Shown here: positions 47,187 through 56,065 of the stretch, piece after piece | How positions within the stretch are numbered: position 1 is the first letter of the stretch | Layout of the letters: each line of letters starts with the position of its first letter | Origin: Paracoccus benzoatiresistens | GTDB lineage: Bacteria; Pseudomonadota; Alphaproteobacteria; Rhodobacterales; Rhodobacteraceae | Direction: 5' to 3' | DNA length: 64,000 bases | NCBI RefSeq assembly: GCF_026913015.1 | Contig: NZ_JAPTYD010000006.1 | Coordinates: forward strand, 1 to 64,000 | Made by a program: the position numbers and the translations under genes | The notes under the pieces: generated by a model | Told to the model about the DNA's origin: nothing | What the model saw: the letters and a program-made list of their open reading frames with translations, nothing else | The model's database searches: none

Positions 47187-47816
47187 TCAGCCAAGGGCAT
47201 CGACGAAGCAGCCCACGCGTTCGGCCATCACCTCGGGCGGGGTGTCGCGGCCAAAGAAATCGACCGTCCTGTTGCCTGGCAGGACCAGATAGGTATTGGT
47301 CATGTGATCGACCAGGTAATAATCCTGATCCTCGGCGTCATTGGCCTTGTAGTAATTGCGCCAGCCCTTGTTGACCGCCGCGATTTCCTCCTCGGATCCG
47401 GTCAGGCCGATCATGCCGCCGGGAAACTGGCTGGTGAACTCGGCCACGACCTGGGGGGTGTCGCGTTTCGGATCGACGGTGACAAAGACGGTCTGCACCT
47501 CCTTGCCCTGTTCACCCAGCAGGGCGGCGGCCTCGGCATTGCGGGCGCTGTCCATCGGGCAGACATCGGGGCAGAAGGTATAGCCGAAATAAAGAAGCGA
47601 AGGCTTGTCGAAGACCTGCTGGGCGGTAACGCGCTGCCCGTCCTGCCGCGTCAGGGTGAAATCGGTGCCGAAGCTGTCCATTCCGCCCGCCACCGCGCTG
47701 CCGCCGCAATCGGCGAACTGGGCGCCGCCCCCGCGGCCGGCCAGATAGATGCCGCCCGCCGCCAGCAGGGCGAGGGCTGCGACAGATCCGATGATCAGGA
47801 TTTTGCGGTCGGCCAT
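47187..47816 (-). CDS. senC: SCO1/SenC copper protein (SenC/PrrC)
   Basis: SenC/PrrC is a membrane-anchored, thioredoxin-like copper-binding protein needed for cytochrome oxidase CuA or CuB assembly. The 209-residue protein has an N-terminal anchor helix (about 5-27), the copper motif FCPDVCP (two Cys) and the distal His in LVDHMTNTYLV. The start at 47816 has AAGGAG six bases upstream; an ATG at 47831 would overlap that site. It lies upstream of regA and divergent from regB, matching Rhodobacter. Confidence 0.94.
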   Translation of the reverse strand: MADRKILIIGSVAALALLAAGGIYLAGRGGGAQFADCGGSAVAGGMDSFGTDFTLTRQDGQRVTAQQVFDKPSLLYFGYTFCPDVCPMDSARNAEAAALLGEQGKEVQTVFVTVDPKRDTPQVVAEFTSQFPGGMIGLTGSEEEIAAVNKGWRNYYKANDAEDQDYYLVDHMTNTYLVLPGNRTVDFFGRDTPPEVMAERVGCFVDALG

Positions 47817-47903
47817 GGTCGGCTCCTTCATGCGGGAAAGCGGCGCATTGATCGCCGATCCCGCCCCGCGTATCAAGGTCCGCATCGTCGCACCGGGGCC
47901 CGC

Positions 47904-49220
47904 ATGGCCGATCCGTCCTTTTCCCCTTCCCCCGCCCCTGCCCCTTCCGAGGCAGAGCCGATCCGCATGCGCACCCTTGTGCTGCTGCGCTGGTTCGCGA
48001 TCGCGGGCCAGCTGGCGGCGGTGATCGTGGCCCGCGTCATGGGGGTCGGCTTCGCGCTGGAGCCCGTGCTGGCCCTGATCGGGGCGGCCGTCGCCATGAA
48101 CCTGTGGCAGGTGCTGTCGCCGCCGCGCCGGACCTCGGCCCGGCTGGCGGTCGTGCAGCTGACCTTCGACCTGATCCAGATCTCCGCGCTGATGGCGCTG
48201 ACAGGCGGGCTGGCCAATCCCTTCGCGCTGCTGGTCCTGGCGCCGGTCACGGTTGCCGCGACCTCGCTTGACACGCGCGAGACGGTGGCCCTGGGCGTCG
48301 CCACGATGGTGCTGATCTCCGCCGTCTCGTTGTGCGCCCTGCCGCTGCATGACGCGGACGGGCAGGAACTGGTTCTGGCGCCGATGCTGGCGCTTGGTCA
48401 CTGGACGGCGCTGATGATCGGCGTGGTGTTCTTCGCGGGCTATGCCCACCGGGTCACGGTCGAGCTGCAGGCCACGGCGAATGCGCTTTTTGCCACGCAG
48501 ATGGCGCTGGCGCGCGAACAGCGGCTGCAACACCTGGGCGGCGTCGTGGCGGCGGCGGCGCACGAGATGGGCACCCCCCTGGCCACCATCAAGCTGATCG
48601 CGGCCGAACTGGCGGACGAGCTGGCCGGCCGCCCCGATCTTCAGCAGGATGCCATCGCCCTGCGGGATTCGGCGGTGCGCTGCGCCGAGATCCTGCGCAG
48701 CATGGGCCGGGCGGGCAAGGACGACCTGCACCTGCGTGCAGCCCCCCTGCGCGCCGTGCTGGAAGATGCGGCCGAGCCTCATGCGGGCCGCGGCCCCGCG
48801 GTCGAGATCAGGGCCGACAGCCTGGACATCCGCCGCGATCCCGCCATCATCCATGCGCTGCGCAACCTGATCCAGAACGCCGTCGACTTCGCGGCAAGCC
48901 TGGTGGTGGTCGAATCGCAGATCGGCAATGGCTGGCTGTGCGTGACGATCCGCGACGACGGCCCCGGCTATTCGCCCGCGCTTTTGTCGCGGATCGGTGA
49001 TCCCTACCTGACAAGCAGGCGCGGGGGCGCGCAGCGCGAAGGCTATGACGGGATGGGCCTGGGCCTCTTCATCGCCAAGACGCTGCTGGAACGATCCGGC
49101 GCGCGGCTTGGCTTTGCCAATGGCGGGCCGGGCGCGGTCGTGACCGTGCGCTGGCCGCTGGACCGGATCGCCGCCGATGCGCGCGCGCCACTGGGCGACA
49201 ATCCCGCGCAGGGGGCTTAG
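47904..49220 (+). CDS. regB: Redox sensor histidine kinase RegB/PrrB
   Basis: RegB senses the redox state of the respiratory quinone pool and phosphorylates RegA. The 438-residue protein has about six membrane helices (25-180) containing the quinone-binding motif GGLANPF (101-107), the phospho-acceptor H220 in AAAHEMGTPLATIK, the redox-active Cys C260 in VRCAEIL, and the ATPase motifs NLIQNAVDFA, DDGPGYSP and GMGLGLFIAKTLL. All sensing residues described in Rhodobacter RegB are present. It diverges from senC with 87 bases between them. Confidence 0.95.
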   Translation: MADPSFSPSPAPAPSEAEPIRMRTLVLLRWFAIAGQLAAVIVARVMGVGFALEPVLALIGAAVAMNLWQVLSPPRRTSARLAVVQLTFDLIQISALMALTGGLANPFALLVLAPVTVAATSLDTRETVALGVATMVLISAVSLCALPLHDADGQELVLAPMLALGHWTALMIGVVFFAGYAHRVTVELQATANALFATQMALAREQRLQHLGGVVAAAAHEMGTPLATIKLIAAELADELAGRPDLQQDAIALRDSAVRCAEILRSMGRAGKDDLHLRAAPLRAVLEDAAEPHAGRGPAVEIRADSLDIRRDPAIIHALRNLIQNAVDFAASLVVVESQIGNGWLCVTIRDDGPGYSPALLSRIGDPYLTSRRGGAQREGYDGMGLGLFIAKTLLERSGARLGFANGGPGAVVTVRWPLDRIAADARAPLGDNPAQGA

Positions 49221-49282
49221 GGATTTAACTGTTTGTTAAGCCTGCTCCACCTATGCTTCGGCCAAACGGGGAGGAGCAAACG

Positions 49283-50860
49283 ATGTCCCTGCATGGAATC
49301 GGGCTGATCCTGATGGCGGCCCTGACCGGGACGGCCTCGGTCGTGCTGGCGACGATGCTGGTCCGCTGGTGGGACCGGCGGTCCGGACAGGTTCGGCCCC
49401 GCCTGCCGCAGGGGCTGGAAAGCAGCCTGAAGCCGATGGTGCTGCTGTTCCGGGACCAGGTTCTGGTGGATGCGACGCCGCCCGCCCGCGCGCTTCTGGA
49501 CCGCTTTTCCGCGCCCGAAGGCGACTGGACGCGCCTTCTGCAATGGATCGGCCCGCGCTTTCCCGACGCGATCGAGGCCCTGGGGCGCATCGACCGGCTC
49601 GGCCGCTTCGAATCCCTCGGCAAGACGGGATCGGGCAGCGCGGCGCTGCGGCTGGTGGCCGAAGGGATCGACCCGGGCCTTTTGCGCATCACCATCACCG
49701 ATCCGCAGGCGGAATATGCCGGTATCGTGGTCGATTCCATGTCCCAGCAGGCGATGGAGGAGGAGCTGGACCTGCTGCGCCGCTCGCTGGACCAGACGCC
49801 CATGCTGGTCTGGCGCCAGGACGCCGAGGAACGGGTGACCTGGGCCAACGCCGCCTACCTGCGCAAGGCCGAGGCGCAGTCGGCCGAGCCCATCGGCTGG
49901 CCCCTGCCCCGGCTTCTGGACTCGCCCCGTCCCGTGCCCGGCGCAGGCACCCGGACGCGCCGGGCATCCTTGACCCAGAACGGCGCGGTGTCCTGGTACG
50001 ACTGCCACAGCCACCAGGTCGGCGACCAGACCATGATGTTCGCCCTGCCCGCCGATGCGGCGGTGCGCGCCGAACGCAGCCTGCGCGAATTCGTCCAGAC
50101 CCTGACCAAGACCTTTGCCGACCTGCCGATCGGCCTTGCGATCTTCGACCGCCAGCGGCAGTTGCAGTTGTTCAACCCGGCGCTGATCGACCTGACCAAC
50201 CTGCCGACGGGTTTCCTGACGGCGCGGCCCACGCTGTTCGACCTGCTCGACAAGCTGCGCGAGTTGCGCATGGTTCCCGAGCCCAAGGATTTCCGCAGTT
50301 GGCGTCAGCAGATGAGCAACCTGGAAAGCGCCGCCGCCACCGGCCACCATGTCGAGGAATGGTCCCTGCCCGGCGGGCAGACCTATCGCGTGACCGGCCG
50401 CCCCCATCCCGACGGCGCCGTGGCCTTCCTGTTCGAGAACATCACCTCCGAGATGAGCCTGACCCGCAAGTTCCGGGCCGAGATGTCGCTTGGCAGCAGC
50501 ATCCTCGACAACATCGGCGAGGCGGTGGCGGTCTTTGCCCCCGGGGGCCAGGTCGCGATGACGAATCAGGTGTATCGGAACCTGTGGCCCGCCGCCGCCG
50601 ACAGCCTGGGGGGCGCGCTGGCCTGCTGGCAGGCCCATGCCGAGCCCGGGCCGGGGCTCGAGGCGCTCCGGGCACGGCTGTCGGGTCAGGACGGATCGCG
50701 CGACAGCGGGTTGATCAGGGGTCCCGGCGGTCAGTTGCTGGGATGGTCGGTGACCCGGCTTCCCGCCGGACGGCAGATGGTCTGTTTCCGCCTGCCCGAT
50801 CCGGCAACGCAGCCCGAAGCCGTGGATCAGCACCTGCTGGCGGCGGGCGCGGCGACCTGA
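49283..50860 (+). CDS. Membrane-anchored PAS protein lacking a kinase domain
   Basis: The 525-residue protein has one N-terminal membrane helix (LILMAALTGTASVVLATMLV, about 8-27) and a chain of PAS-like modules: about 155-270 (LDQTPMLVWRQDAEERVTWANAAYL), about 285-400 (PIGLAIFDRQRQLQLFNPALI, with EEWSLPGGQTYRVTGRPHPDG) and about 410-520 (DNIGEAVAVFAPGGQVAMTNQVY). No histidine kinase, GGDEF or other output domain follows; it ends in a variable tail. It starts 62 bases after regB, with GGGAGGAG before the ATG. Its partner is unknown. Confidence 0.78.
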   Translation: MSLHGIGLILMAALTGTASVVLATMLVRWWDRRSGQVRPRLPQGLESSLKPMVLLFRDQVLVDATPPARALLDRFSAPEGDWTRLLQWIGPRFPDAIEALGRIDRLGRFESLGKTGSGSAALRLVAEGIDPGLLRITITDPQAEYAGIVVDSMSQQAMEEELDLLRRSLDQTPMLVWRQDAEERVTWANAAYLRKAEAQSAEPIGWPLPRLLDSPRPVPGAGTRTRRASLTQNGAVSWYDCHSHQVGDQTMMFALPADAAVRAERSLREFVQTLTKTFADLPIGLAIFDRQRQLQLFNPALIDLTNLPTGFLTARPTLFDLLDKLRELRMVPEPKDFRSWRQQMSNLESAAATGHHVEEWSLPGGQTYRVTGRPHPDGAVAFLFENITSEMSLTRKFRAEMSLGSSILDNIGEAVAVFAPGGQVAMTNQVYRNLWPAAADSLGGALACWQAHAEPGPGLEALRARLSGQDGSRDSGLIRGPGGQLLGWSVTRLPAGRQMVCFRLPDPATQPEAVDQHLLAAGAAT

Positions 50861-51000
50861 CGCCGCCCGGCGGCAGGGTTTTCACGTCGCAGGTTTCCGG
50901 AACTTGATCCGCAGGGTCGAGGCGGCCTTCTTTCCGTGGCACGGCGGATCGTCACGTTCTTGCCGCGGAACAAGTCGGTAATCATTCCATCATGCGGAAC

Positions 51001-51038
51001 CCTCTTGGCGCGGCGCCACCACTGGCGGCGTCAAGAGG
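51001..51038. promoter_or_regulatory. Long inverted repeat upstream of the TRAP operon
   Basis: An 18-base left arm (CCTCTTGGCGCGGCGCCA) pairs with a 16-base right arm (TGGCGGCGTCAAGAGG) around the loop CCAC: sixteen pairs, one of them G-T, and a two-base bulge. It is followed at 51039-51050 by CGCAAATTTGTG, itself a near-palindrome centred on CAAATTTG. They sit 120-170 bases before the TRAP gene in the 310-base gap after the PAS gene and may be an IclR or other operator, or an RNA hairpin. Apart from these I see nothing coding in 50861-51170. Confidence 0.6.
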
Positions 51039-51170
51039 CGCAAATTTGTGGTTGCCACGCCCGCCATGTTGCCCCTATCCCTTGCAAAGGAGAGGCGATT
51101 TCCAGATCCACGATGTGGACTCGGGCGGCGGCAGGAGGAAGCCGTCATCGCCGGACAGGGGAAAAAGCGG

Positions 51171-53048
51171 ATGCACCAGACGGATGCACATGCCGATGCC
51201 GAGCTGGCGCTTGGCGGGATCGAGGCGCTGGCGGAACCGAAGCGCGCCGAGGCCTGGATGCGCCCGGTCGAGATCGCGGCGGCCGGCCTGCTGGTGGTGA
51301 TGATCGTCACCGTTCTGGCCAATGTCTTCTTCCGGTACGTCCTGGCAAAGCCGCTGATCTGGGGGGACGAGGTCGCATCCATCAGCTTCATCTGGATGGC
51401 GATGCTGGGCGCCGCCCTGGCCGTGGACCGGCACGAACACATGAAGCTGACGGTCTTCCTGCCGCTGCTGCCCGCCCGGCTGGCCCGCGTGCTGGAGATC
51501 GCCGGCAGCGTTCTGGTCGGCGTTCTGCTGGTCCGGCTGTTCCCCGTTGCCGTCGAATACGCCTACGAGGAATCCTTCGTCACCTCGCCCGCGCTTGGGC
51601 TGCCAATGTCCTGGCGCGCCTCGGCCCTACCTGCGGGGATCGGTCTGATGACGCTGCTGATGGTGCTGTCGGTCATCCGCACGCGCGAATGGGGCACCAT
51701 CCTGGGCACGTTGGTCGCAGCGGGGGCCATTGCCGCCGCCCTGTGGTTTGCCAAGCCTGCGGTGCTGGCCCTGGGCAACTGGAACCTGCCGCTGTTCCTG
51801 GGCCTCTTCGCGGGGGCCCTGCTGGTCGTGGGCGTGCCGATCGCCTTCTGCTTTGCCCTGGCCACCCTGGGATACCTGACCTTCGCCACCAACGCGCCGG
51901 TCTTCGTGATGATGGGCCGCATCGACGAAGGCATGTCCTCGCTGATCCTGCTGTCGGTGCCGGTCTTCGTGCTTCTGGGCTGCATCCTGGACGCGACCGG
52001 CATGGGCCGGGCCATCGTGGGCTTTCTTGCGTCCCTGTTCGGGCATGTGAAGGCGGGGATGAGCTATGTCCTGCTGGGGTCGATGTTCCTGGTGTCAGGC
52101 ATCTCAGGCTCCAAGGTGTCCGACATGGCGACCGTGGCGCCCGCGCTGTTCCCCGAGATGCGCCGCCGGGGCCATTCCGCCCCTGAAATGACCGCGCTGC
52201 TGGCGACGGGCGCGGCCATGGCCGATACCGTTCCGCCGTCCATCGTGCTGATCGTGCTGGGATCGGTCGCCGGTGTCTCGATCGCCGGTCTGTTCACCAG
52301 CGGCTTCGCCATCGCCATGGTGCTGCTGGTCGTCCTGGCCGTGCTGGCCCGCTGGAAGGCGCGGGGCGAGCGGATGGAGGGCGTGCGCCGCGCGCGCCTG
52401 GCCGTGATCGGCAGGACCGCCCTGATCGCCGCGCCCGCCCTTGTGCTGCCCTTCATGATCCGCAGCCTGGTCGGCGGCGGCGTCGCCACCGCGACCGAGG
52501 TCAGCACCATCGCCACGCTCTACGCCTTCATCATCGGCGCGGTGCTTTATGGCGGAATTCCCCTGCGCCGCGTGGGGGGCATGCTGGTGGAAACCGCCGC
52601 CATGTCGGGCGCGATCCTGCTGATCCTGGGGGCTGCATCCGCGATGGCCTGGGCGCTGACGCAATCGGGCTTCGCGCGCGACCTGATGGTGCTTGTCACC
52701 AGCCTGCCCGGCGGATGGCTGGTCTTCATGCTGGCTTCCATCGCGATCTTCCTGGTGCTGGGCTGCGTCTTGGAAGGCCTGCCCGCCATCGTGCTGCTGG
52801 CGCCGATCATGTTCCCCATCGCGCGCGGCCTGGGGATCCACGACATCCATTACGCCATGGTGATCGTCACGGCCATGAACATCGGCCTGATGGCGCCCCC
52901 CATCGGCATCGGCTTCTACATCGCCTGCAAGATCGCCAACGTGCCCGCCGAACAGGTGATGGCGAAGATCTGGCCCTATCTGGCCGCGCTGATGGTGGGG
53001 CTGCTGGCCATCGCCGCCGTGCCCTGGTTCTCGACCGCATTGCTTTGA
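51171..53048 (+). CDS. TRAP transporter, fused small and large membrane subunits (DctQM)
   Basis: The 625-residue protein joins a DctQ-type four-helix subunit (about residues 25-190, with VFFRYVL and WGDEVASISFIWMAMLGAA) to a DctM large subunit (about 215-625, with GVPIAFCFALATLGY, the GSKVSDMATVAP segment, ATGAAMADTVPPS, and APPIGIGFYIAC). TRAP systems import carboxylic acids using the sodium gradient. The start at 51171 (MHQTDAHADAE) has AGGGGA nine bases upstream. The matching binding protein follows after 34 bases. Confidence 0.9.
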   Translation: MHQTDAHADAELALGGIEALAEPKRAEAWMRPVEIAAAGLLVVMIVTVLANVFFRYVLAKPLIWGDEVASISFIWMAMLGAALAVDRHEHMKLTVFLPLLPARLARVLEIAGSVLVGVLLVRLFPVAVEYAYEESFVTSPALGLPMSWRASALPAGIGLMTLLMVLSVIRTREWGTILGTLVAAGAIAAALWFAKPAVLALGNWNLPLFLGLFAGALLVVGVPIAFCFALATLGYLTFATNAPVFVMMGRIDEGMSSLILLSVPVFVLLGCILDATGMGRAIVGFLASLFGHVKAGMSYVLLGSMFLVSGISGSKVSDMATVAPALFPEMRRRGHSAPEMTALLATGAAMADTVPPSIVLIVLGSVAGVSIAGLFTSGFAIAMVLLVVLAVLARWKARGERMEGVRRARLAVIGRTALIAAPALVLPFMIRSLVGGGVATATEVSTIATLYAFIIGAVLYGGIPLRRVGGMLVETAAMSGAILLILGAASAMAWALTQSGFARDLMVLVTSLPGGWLVFMLASIAIFLVLGCVLEGLPAIVLLAPIMFPIARGLGIHDIHYAMVIVTAMNIGLMAPPIGIGFYIACKIANVPAEQVMAKIWPYLAALMVGLLAIAAVPWFSTALL

Positions 53049-53082
53049 CCCGTTTCTTGATACCTCAGGGAGGAGGATTTTC

Positions 53083-54099
53083 ATGAGCATCACCCGCCGC
53101 ACCATCTTGCTGGGCGCTGCCGCAGGCGCGCTTGCCACGCCGTTCATCCGGGTCCGTCCGGCCATGGCGGCCGAGTTCAGCTACAAGGTTGCCAACAACC
53201 AGCCCCTGGATCATCCCAGCAACGTCCGCCTGGCCGAGGCGCAGAAGGCGATCCTGGAGGCCACGGGCGGCCGGTTCGACCTGCAGATCTTCCCGTCGAA
53301 CCAGCTGGGTGCGGATACCGACGTGCTGGGCCAGCTGCGCTCGGGCGGGGTGGAGTTCTTCCAGCTGTCGCCGATCATCCTGTCCACGCTGGTGCCCAAT
53401 TCCTCGATCAACGGCGTGGGCTTCGCCTTCCCCGACTACGACACCGTCTGGAAGGCCATGGATGGCGAGCTGGGCGCCTATGAGCGGGGCCAGATCGAGG
53501 GCGCGGGCCTGGTCGTGATGGAGAAGATCTGGGACAACGGCTTCCGGCAGATCACCTCGTCCGCGAAACCCGTCACGACCCCTGCCGACCTGGAAGGCTT
53601 CAAGATCCGCGTGCCCGTGTCGCCGCTCTGGACCTCGCTGTTCACGGCCTTCGGATCGGCCCCGGCCTCGATCAACTTCGCCGAGGTTTATACCGCGCTT
53701 CAGACCGGTATCGTGGACGGGCAGGAAAACCCGCTGGCGATCATGAAGGTCGCCAAGCTGTGGGAGGTGCAGAAATACTGTTCCATGACCAACCACATGT
53801 GGGACGGCTTCTGGATGCTGGGCAACCGCCGCGCCTGGAATGCCCTGCCCGAGGACGTGCAGCAGGCCGTCGCCGACAACTTCAACGCCGCCGCCGTCAA
53901 GCAGCGGGCCGACATCGCCCAGATGAACGCCACGCTGAAGACCGACCTGGAGGGCCAGGGCTTCGTCTTCAACGACGTCGATCCCAAGGCCTTCGAGGAC
54001 AAGCTGCGCGAGGCGGGCTTCTATGCCGAATGGAAGAAGACCTATGGCGACGAGGCCTGGGCCATCCTGGAAACCGCCATCGGCAGGACGCTGGCCTGA
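53083..54099 (+). CDS. TRAP transporter solute-binding protein (DctP)
   Basis: The 338-residue precursor has a twin-arginine type signal (TRRTILLGAAAGALATPF, cleavage near AMAAE, residue 29). The DctP fold shows in NNQPLDHPSNVRLAEAQ, FPSNQLGADTDVLGQLRSG, and FKIRVPVSPLWTSLF, whose Arg normally forms a salt bridge with the ligand carboxylate, and later INFAEVYTALQTGIVDGQENP. The ligand is unknown, but an acid is expected. AGGGAGGAGG precedes the ATG; the stop overlaps the next ATG as TGATG. Confidence 0.92.
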   Translation: MSITRRTILLGAAAGALATPFIRVRPAMAAEFSYKVANNQPLDHPSNVRLAEAQKAILEATGGRFDLQIFPSNQLGADTDVLGQLRSGGVEFFQLSPIILSTLVPNSSINGVGFAFPDYDTVWKAMDGELGAYERGQIEGAGLVVMEKIWDNGFRQITSSAKPVTTPADLEGFKIRVPVSPLWTSLFTAFGSAPASINFAEVYTALQTGIVDGQENPLAIMKVAKLWEVQKYCSMTNHMWDGFWMLGNRRAWNALPEDVQQAVADNFNAAAVKQRADIAQMNATLKTDLEGQGFVFNDVDPKAFEDKLREAGFYAEWKKTYGDEAWAILETAIGRTLA

Positions 54100-54899
54100 T
54101 GCGCGACGGCGCCGCCCCTGCCCATCACGACACCGGCGGCACGCAGGCGGTGGCGCGTGCGCTGTCGCTGTTGTCGCTGGTGGGGCGGGGCGGCGCGCAG
54201 GGCCTGGGGCTGGGGCAACTGGCGGCGGCCTCCAGCTTGGCGCGGCCCACGGTCAGGCGGCTGCTGCTGGCGCTTGGCGCGGCGCGGATGGTCGAGCAGG
54301 ACCGCGCGACGCGCCGGTATCATCTTGGCCCCGAGGCCTATCTTCTGGCCAGTTTCGCCGCCGAGCGCCATGGCATCCTGCATCATGCGTGCGAGGGGAT
54401 GGTGCGGCTTGCGCGCGAAACGGGCGACACGGTGCTGCTGACCGTGCCGCAGGACGACCACACCCTGTGCCTGGAACGGATCGAGGGCGATTTCCCGGTT
54501 CGCACCCACGCCCTGATGCGCGGCGACCGCAAGCCGGCGGGCGTCGGCGCGGGCGCCCTGGCGATCCTGGCCGCCCTGCCGGTCCCCGAGGCCGACGCGC
54601 TGCTGGCCCGGGTGGCGCCGCTGGTGGGCGACCTGATGCCCGCCCTGGCGGAGGATCTGGCCCGGGCCCGCGCCCATGGCCATGCCCTGAACCCCGGCCG
54701 CATCGTGCCGGGGTCCTGGGGACTGGGCGTGGCGATCCCCTGGCCGGACGGGCGCCCCGCCGGCGCGCTCTCCGTCGCCGCCATCGAAAACCGCATGACC
54801 CCGGCGCGGCAGGCCGATCTGGTCGCCGCGCTTCACCGCGAGGCCGAGGCGATCGCCGCGCGCCTTGCCGAACTTGACCCGCAAAGGAGGAAGGCATGA
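54099..54899 (+). CDS. IclR family transcriptional regulator
   Basis: The 266-residue protein has an N-terminal winged helix (about 15-75, with LGQLAAASSLARPTVRRLLLAL) and a C-terminal IclR effector domain (about 85-255) with RLARETGDTVLLTVP, CLERIEGDFPVRTHALMRGDRKPAGVGAGALAIL and IENRMTPARQADLVAAL. IclR proteins respond to aromatic or carboxylic acid metabolites and often sit inside the operon they control. It overlaps the binding-protein gene by one base (TGATG) and the thiolase gene by four. Confidence 0.9.
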   Translation: MRDGAAPAHHDTGGTQAVARALSLLSLVGRGGAQGLGLGQLAAASSLARPTVRRLLLALGAARMVEQDRATRRYHLGPEAYLLASFAAERHGILHHACEGMVRLARETGDTVLLTVPQDDHTLCLERIEGDFPVRTHALMRGDRKPAGVGAGALAILAALPVPEADALLARVAPLVGDLMPALAEDLARARAHGHALNPGRIVPGSWGLGVAIPWPDGRPAGALSVAAIENRMTPARQADLVAALHREAEAIAARLAELDPQRRKA

Positions 54900-56065
54900 C
54901 CGATCCCCTGATCGTCGGATGGGCGCACACGAAATTCGGCAAGGCCGAGGCGCCCGATACCATGGCCCTGATGGCCGAGGTCGCGCTGCCCGCGCTGGAA
55001 CACGCGGGGCTGACCCCGGATGCCGTGGATGGCATCTTCACTGGCGTCTACAACAACGGCTTCCAGCGGCAGGACTTCCAGGGCGCGCTTGTCGCCATGG
55101 GCAGCCCGGAACTGGCGGGCGTGCCCTTCATGCGCACCGAAAACGCCTGCGCCACCGGATCGGCGGCGCTTTACGCGGCGGCCGACTTCATCGCTTCGGG
55201 TCGCGGCAAGGTGGCCCTGGTGATCGGGGCCGAGAAGATGACGGCCATTCCCATCGCAGACGTGGGCGGCGTGCTGCTGTCGGCCAGCTACGTGGCCGAG
55301 GAAGGCGATACCCCCGGCGGCTTCGCGGGCGTCTTCGGCCGCATCACCGACAGCTATTTCCAGCGGAACGGCGACCGTTCCGAGGAACTGGCCATGATCG
55401 CCGCCAAGAACCACGACAACGGCACGCGCAACCCTTATGCGCATATGCAGAAGGCCTTCGACCTGGCCTTCTGCAACACGCCCTCGGACAAGAACCCGCT
55501 GGTGGCGGGACCGCTGCGGCGCACCGATTGTTCGCTGGTTTCCGACGGGGCGGCGGCGATCGTGCTGGCCGCGCCCGAGGTGGCCGAAACCCTGGCCCGC
55601 GCCATTCGCTTCCGCGCCCGCGCGCAGGTGGGAGACATGCTGGCCCTGTCGCGCCGCGACCCGACCGAATTCGCGGGCGCGCATCGCGTCTGGCGCAAGG
55701 CCCTGGATCAGGCGGGGCTGTCGATCACCGACCTGTCGCTGGTGGAAACCCACGACTGCTTCACCACCGCCGAGATGATCGAATACGAGGCCATGGGCCT
55801 AGCCCCGCGCGGCCAGGGCTGGCGCGTGATCCGCGAGGGCACGACCCGCATGGATGGCGCGCTGCCCGTGAACCCCTCGGGCGGGCTCAAGTCGCGCGGC
55901 CATCCGATCGGCGCGACCGGGGTGTCGCAGCATGTCATGGCCGCGATGCAGCTGACCGGGGATGCGGGCGCCATGCAGGTGCCGGGCGCCACGCTGGCGG
56001 GGGTCTTCAACATGGGCGGCACCGCCGTCGCCAACTACTGCTCCATCCTGGAGCGCGAAAGATGA
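54896..56065 (+). CDS. SCP-x-type thiolase (acetyl-CoA acetyltransferase family)
   Basis: The 389-residue protein is a thiolase of the sterol-carrier-protein-x branch. The nucleophilic Cys is C85 in TENACATGSAA; H286-C288 lie in HDCFT and H336 in RGHPIGATG; the usual second-Cys loop reads NMGGTAVANY. Such enzymes cleave beta-ketoacyl-CoA or, in steroid pathways, do retro-aldol chemistry, usually with a DUF35 partner, which is absent here. It overlaps both neighbours by four bases (ATGA). The substrate is unknown. Confidence 0.88.
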   Translation: MTDPLIVGWAHTKFGKAEAPDTMALMAEVALPALEHAGLTPDAVDGIFTGVYNNGFQRQDFQGALVAMGSPELAGVPFMRTENACATGSAALYAAADFIASGRGKVALVIGAEKMTAIPIADVGGVLLSASYVAEEGDTPGGFAGVFGRITDSYFQRNGDRSEELAMIAAKNHDNGTRNPYAHMQKAFDLAFCNTPSDKNPLVAGPLRRTDCSLVSDGAAAIVLAAPEVAETLARAIRFRARAQVGDMLALSRRDPTEFAGAHRVWRKALDQAGLSITDLSLVETHDCFTTAEMIEYEAMGLAPRGQGWRVIREGTTRMDGALPVNPSGGLKSRGHPIGATGVSQHVMAAMQLTGDAGAMQVPGATLAGVFNMGGTAVANYCSILERER

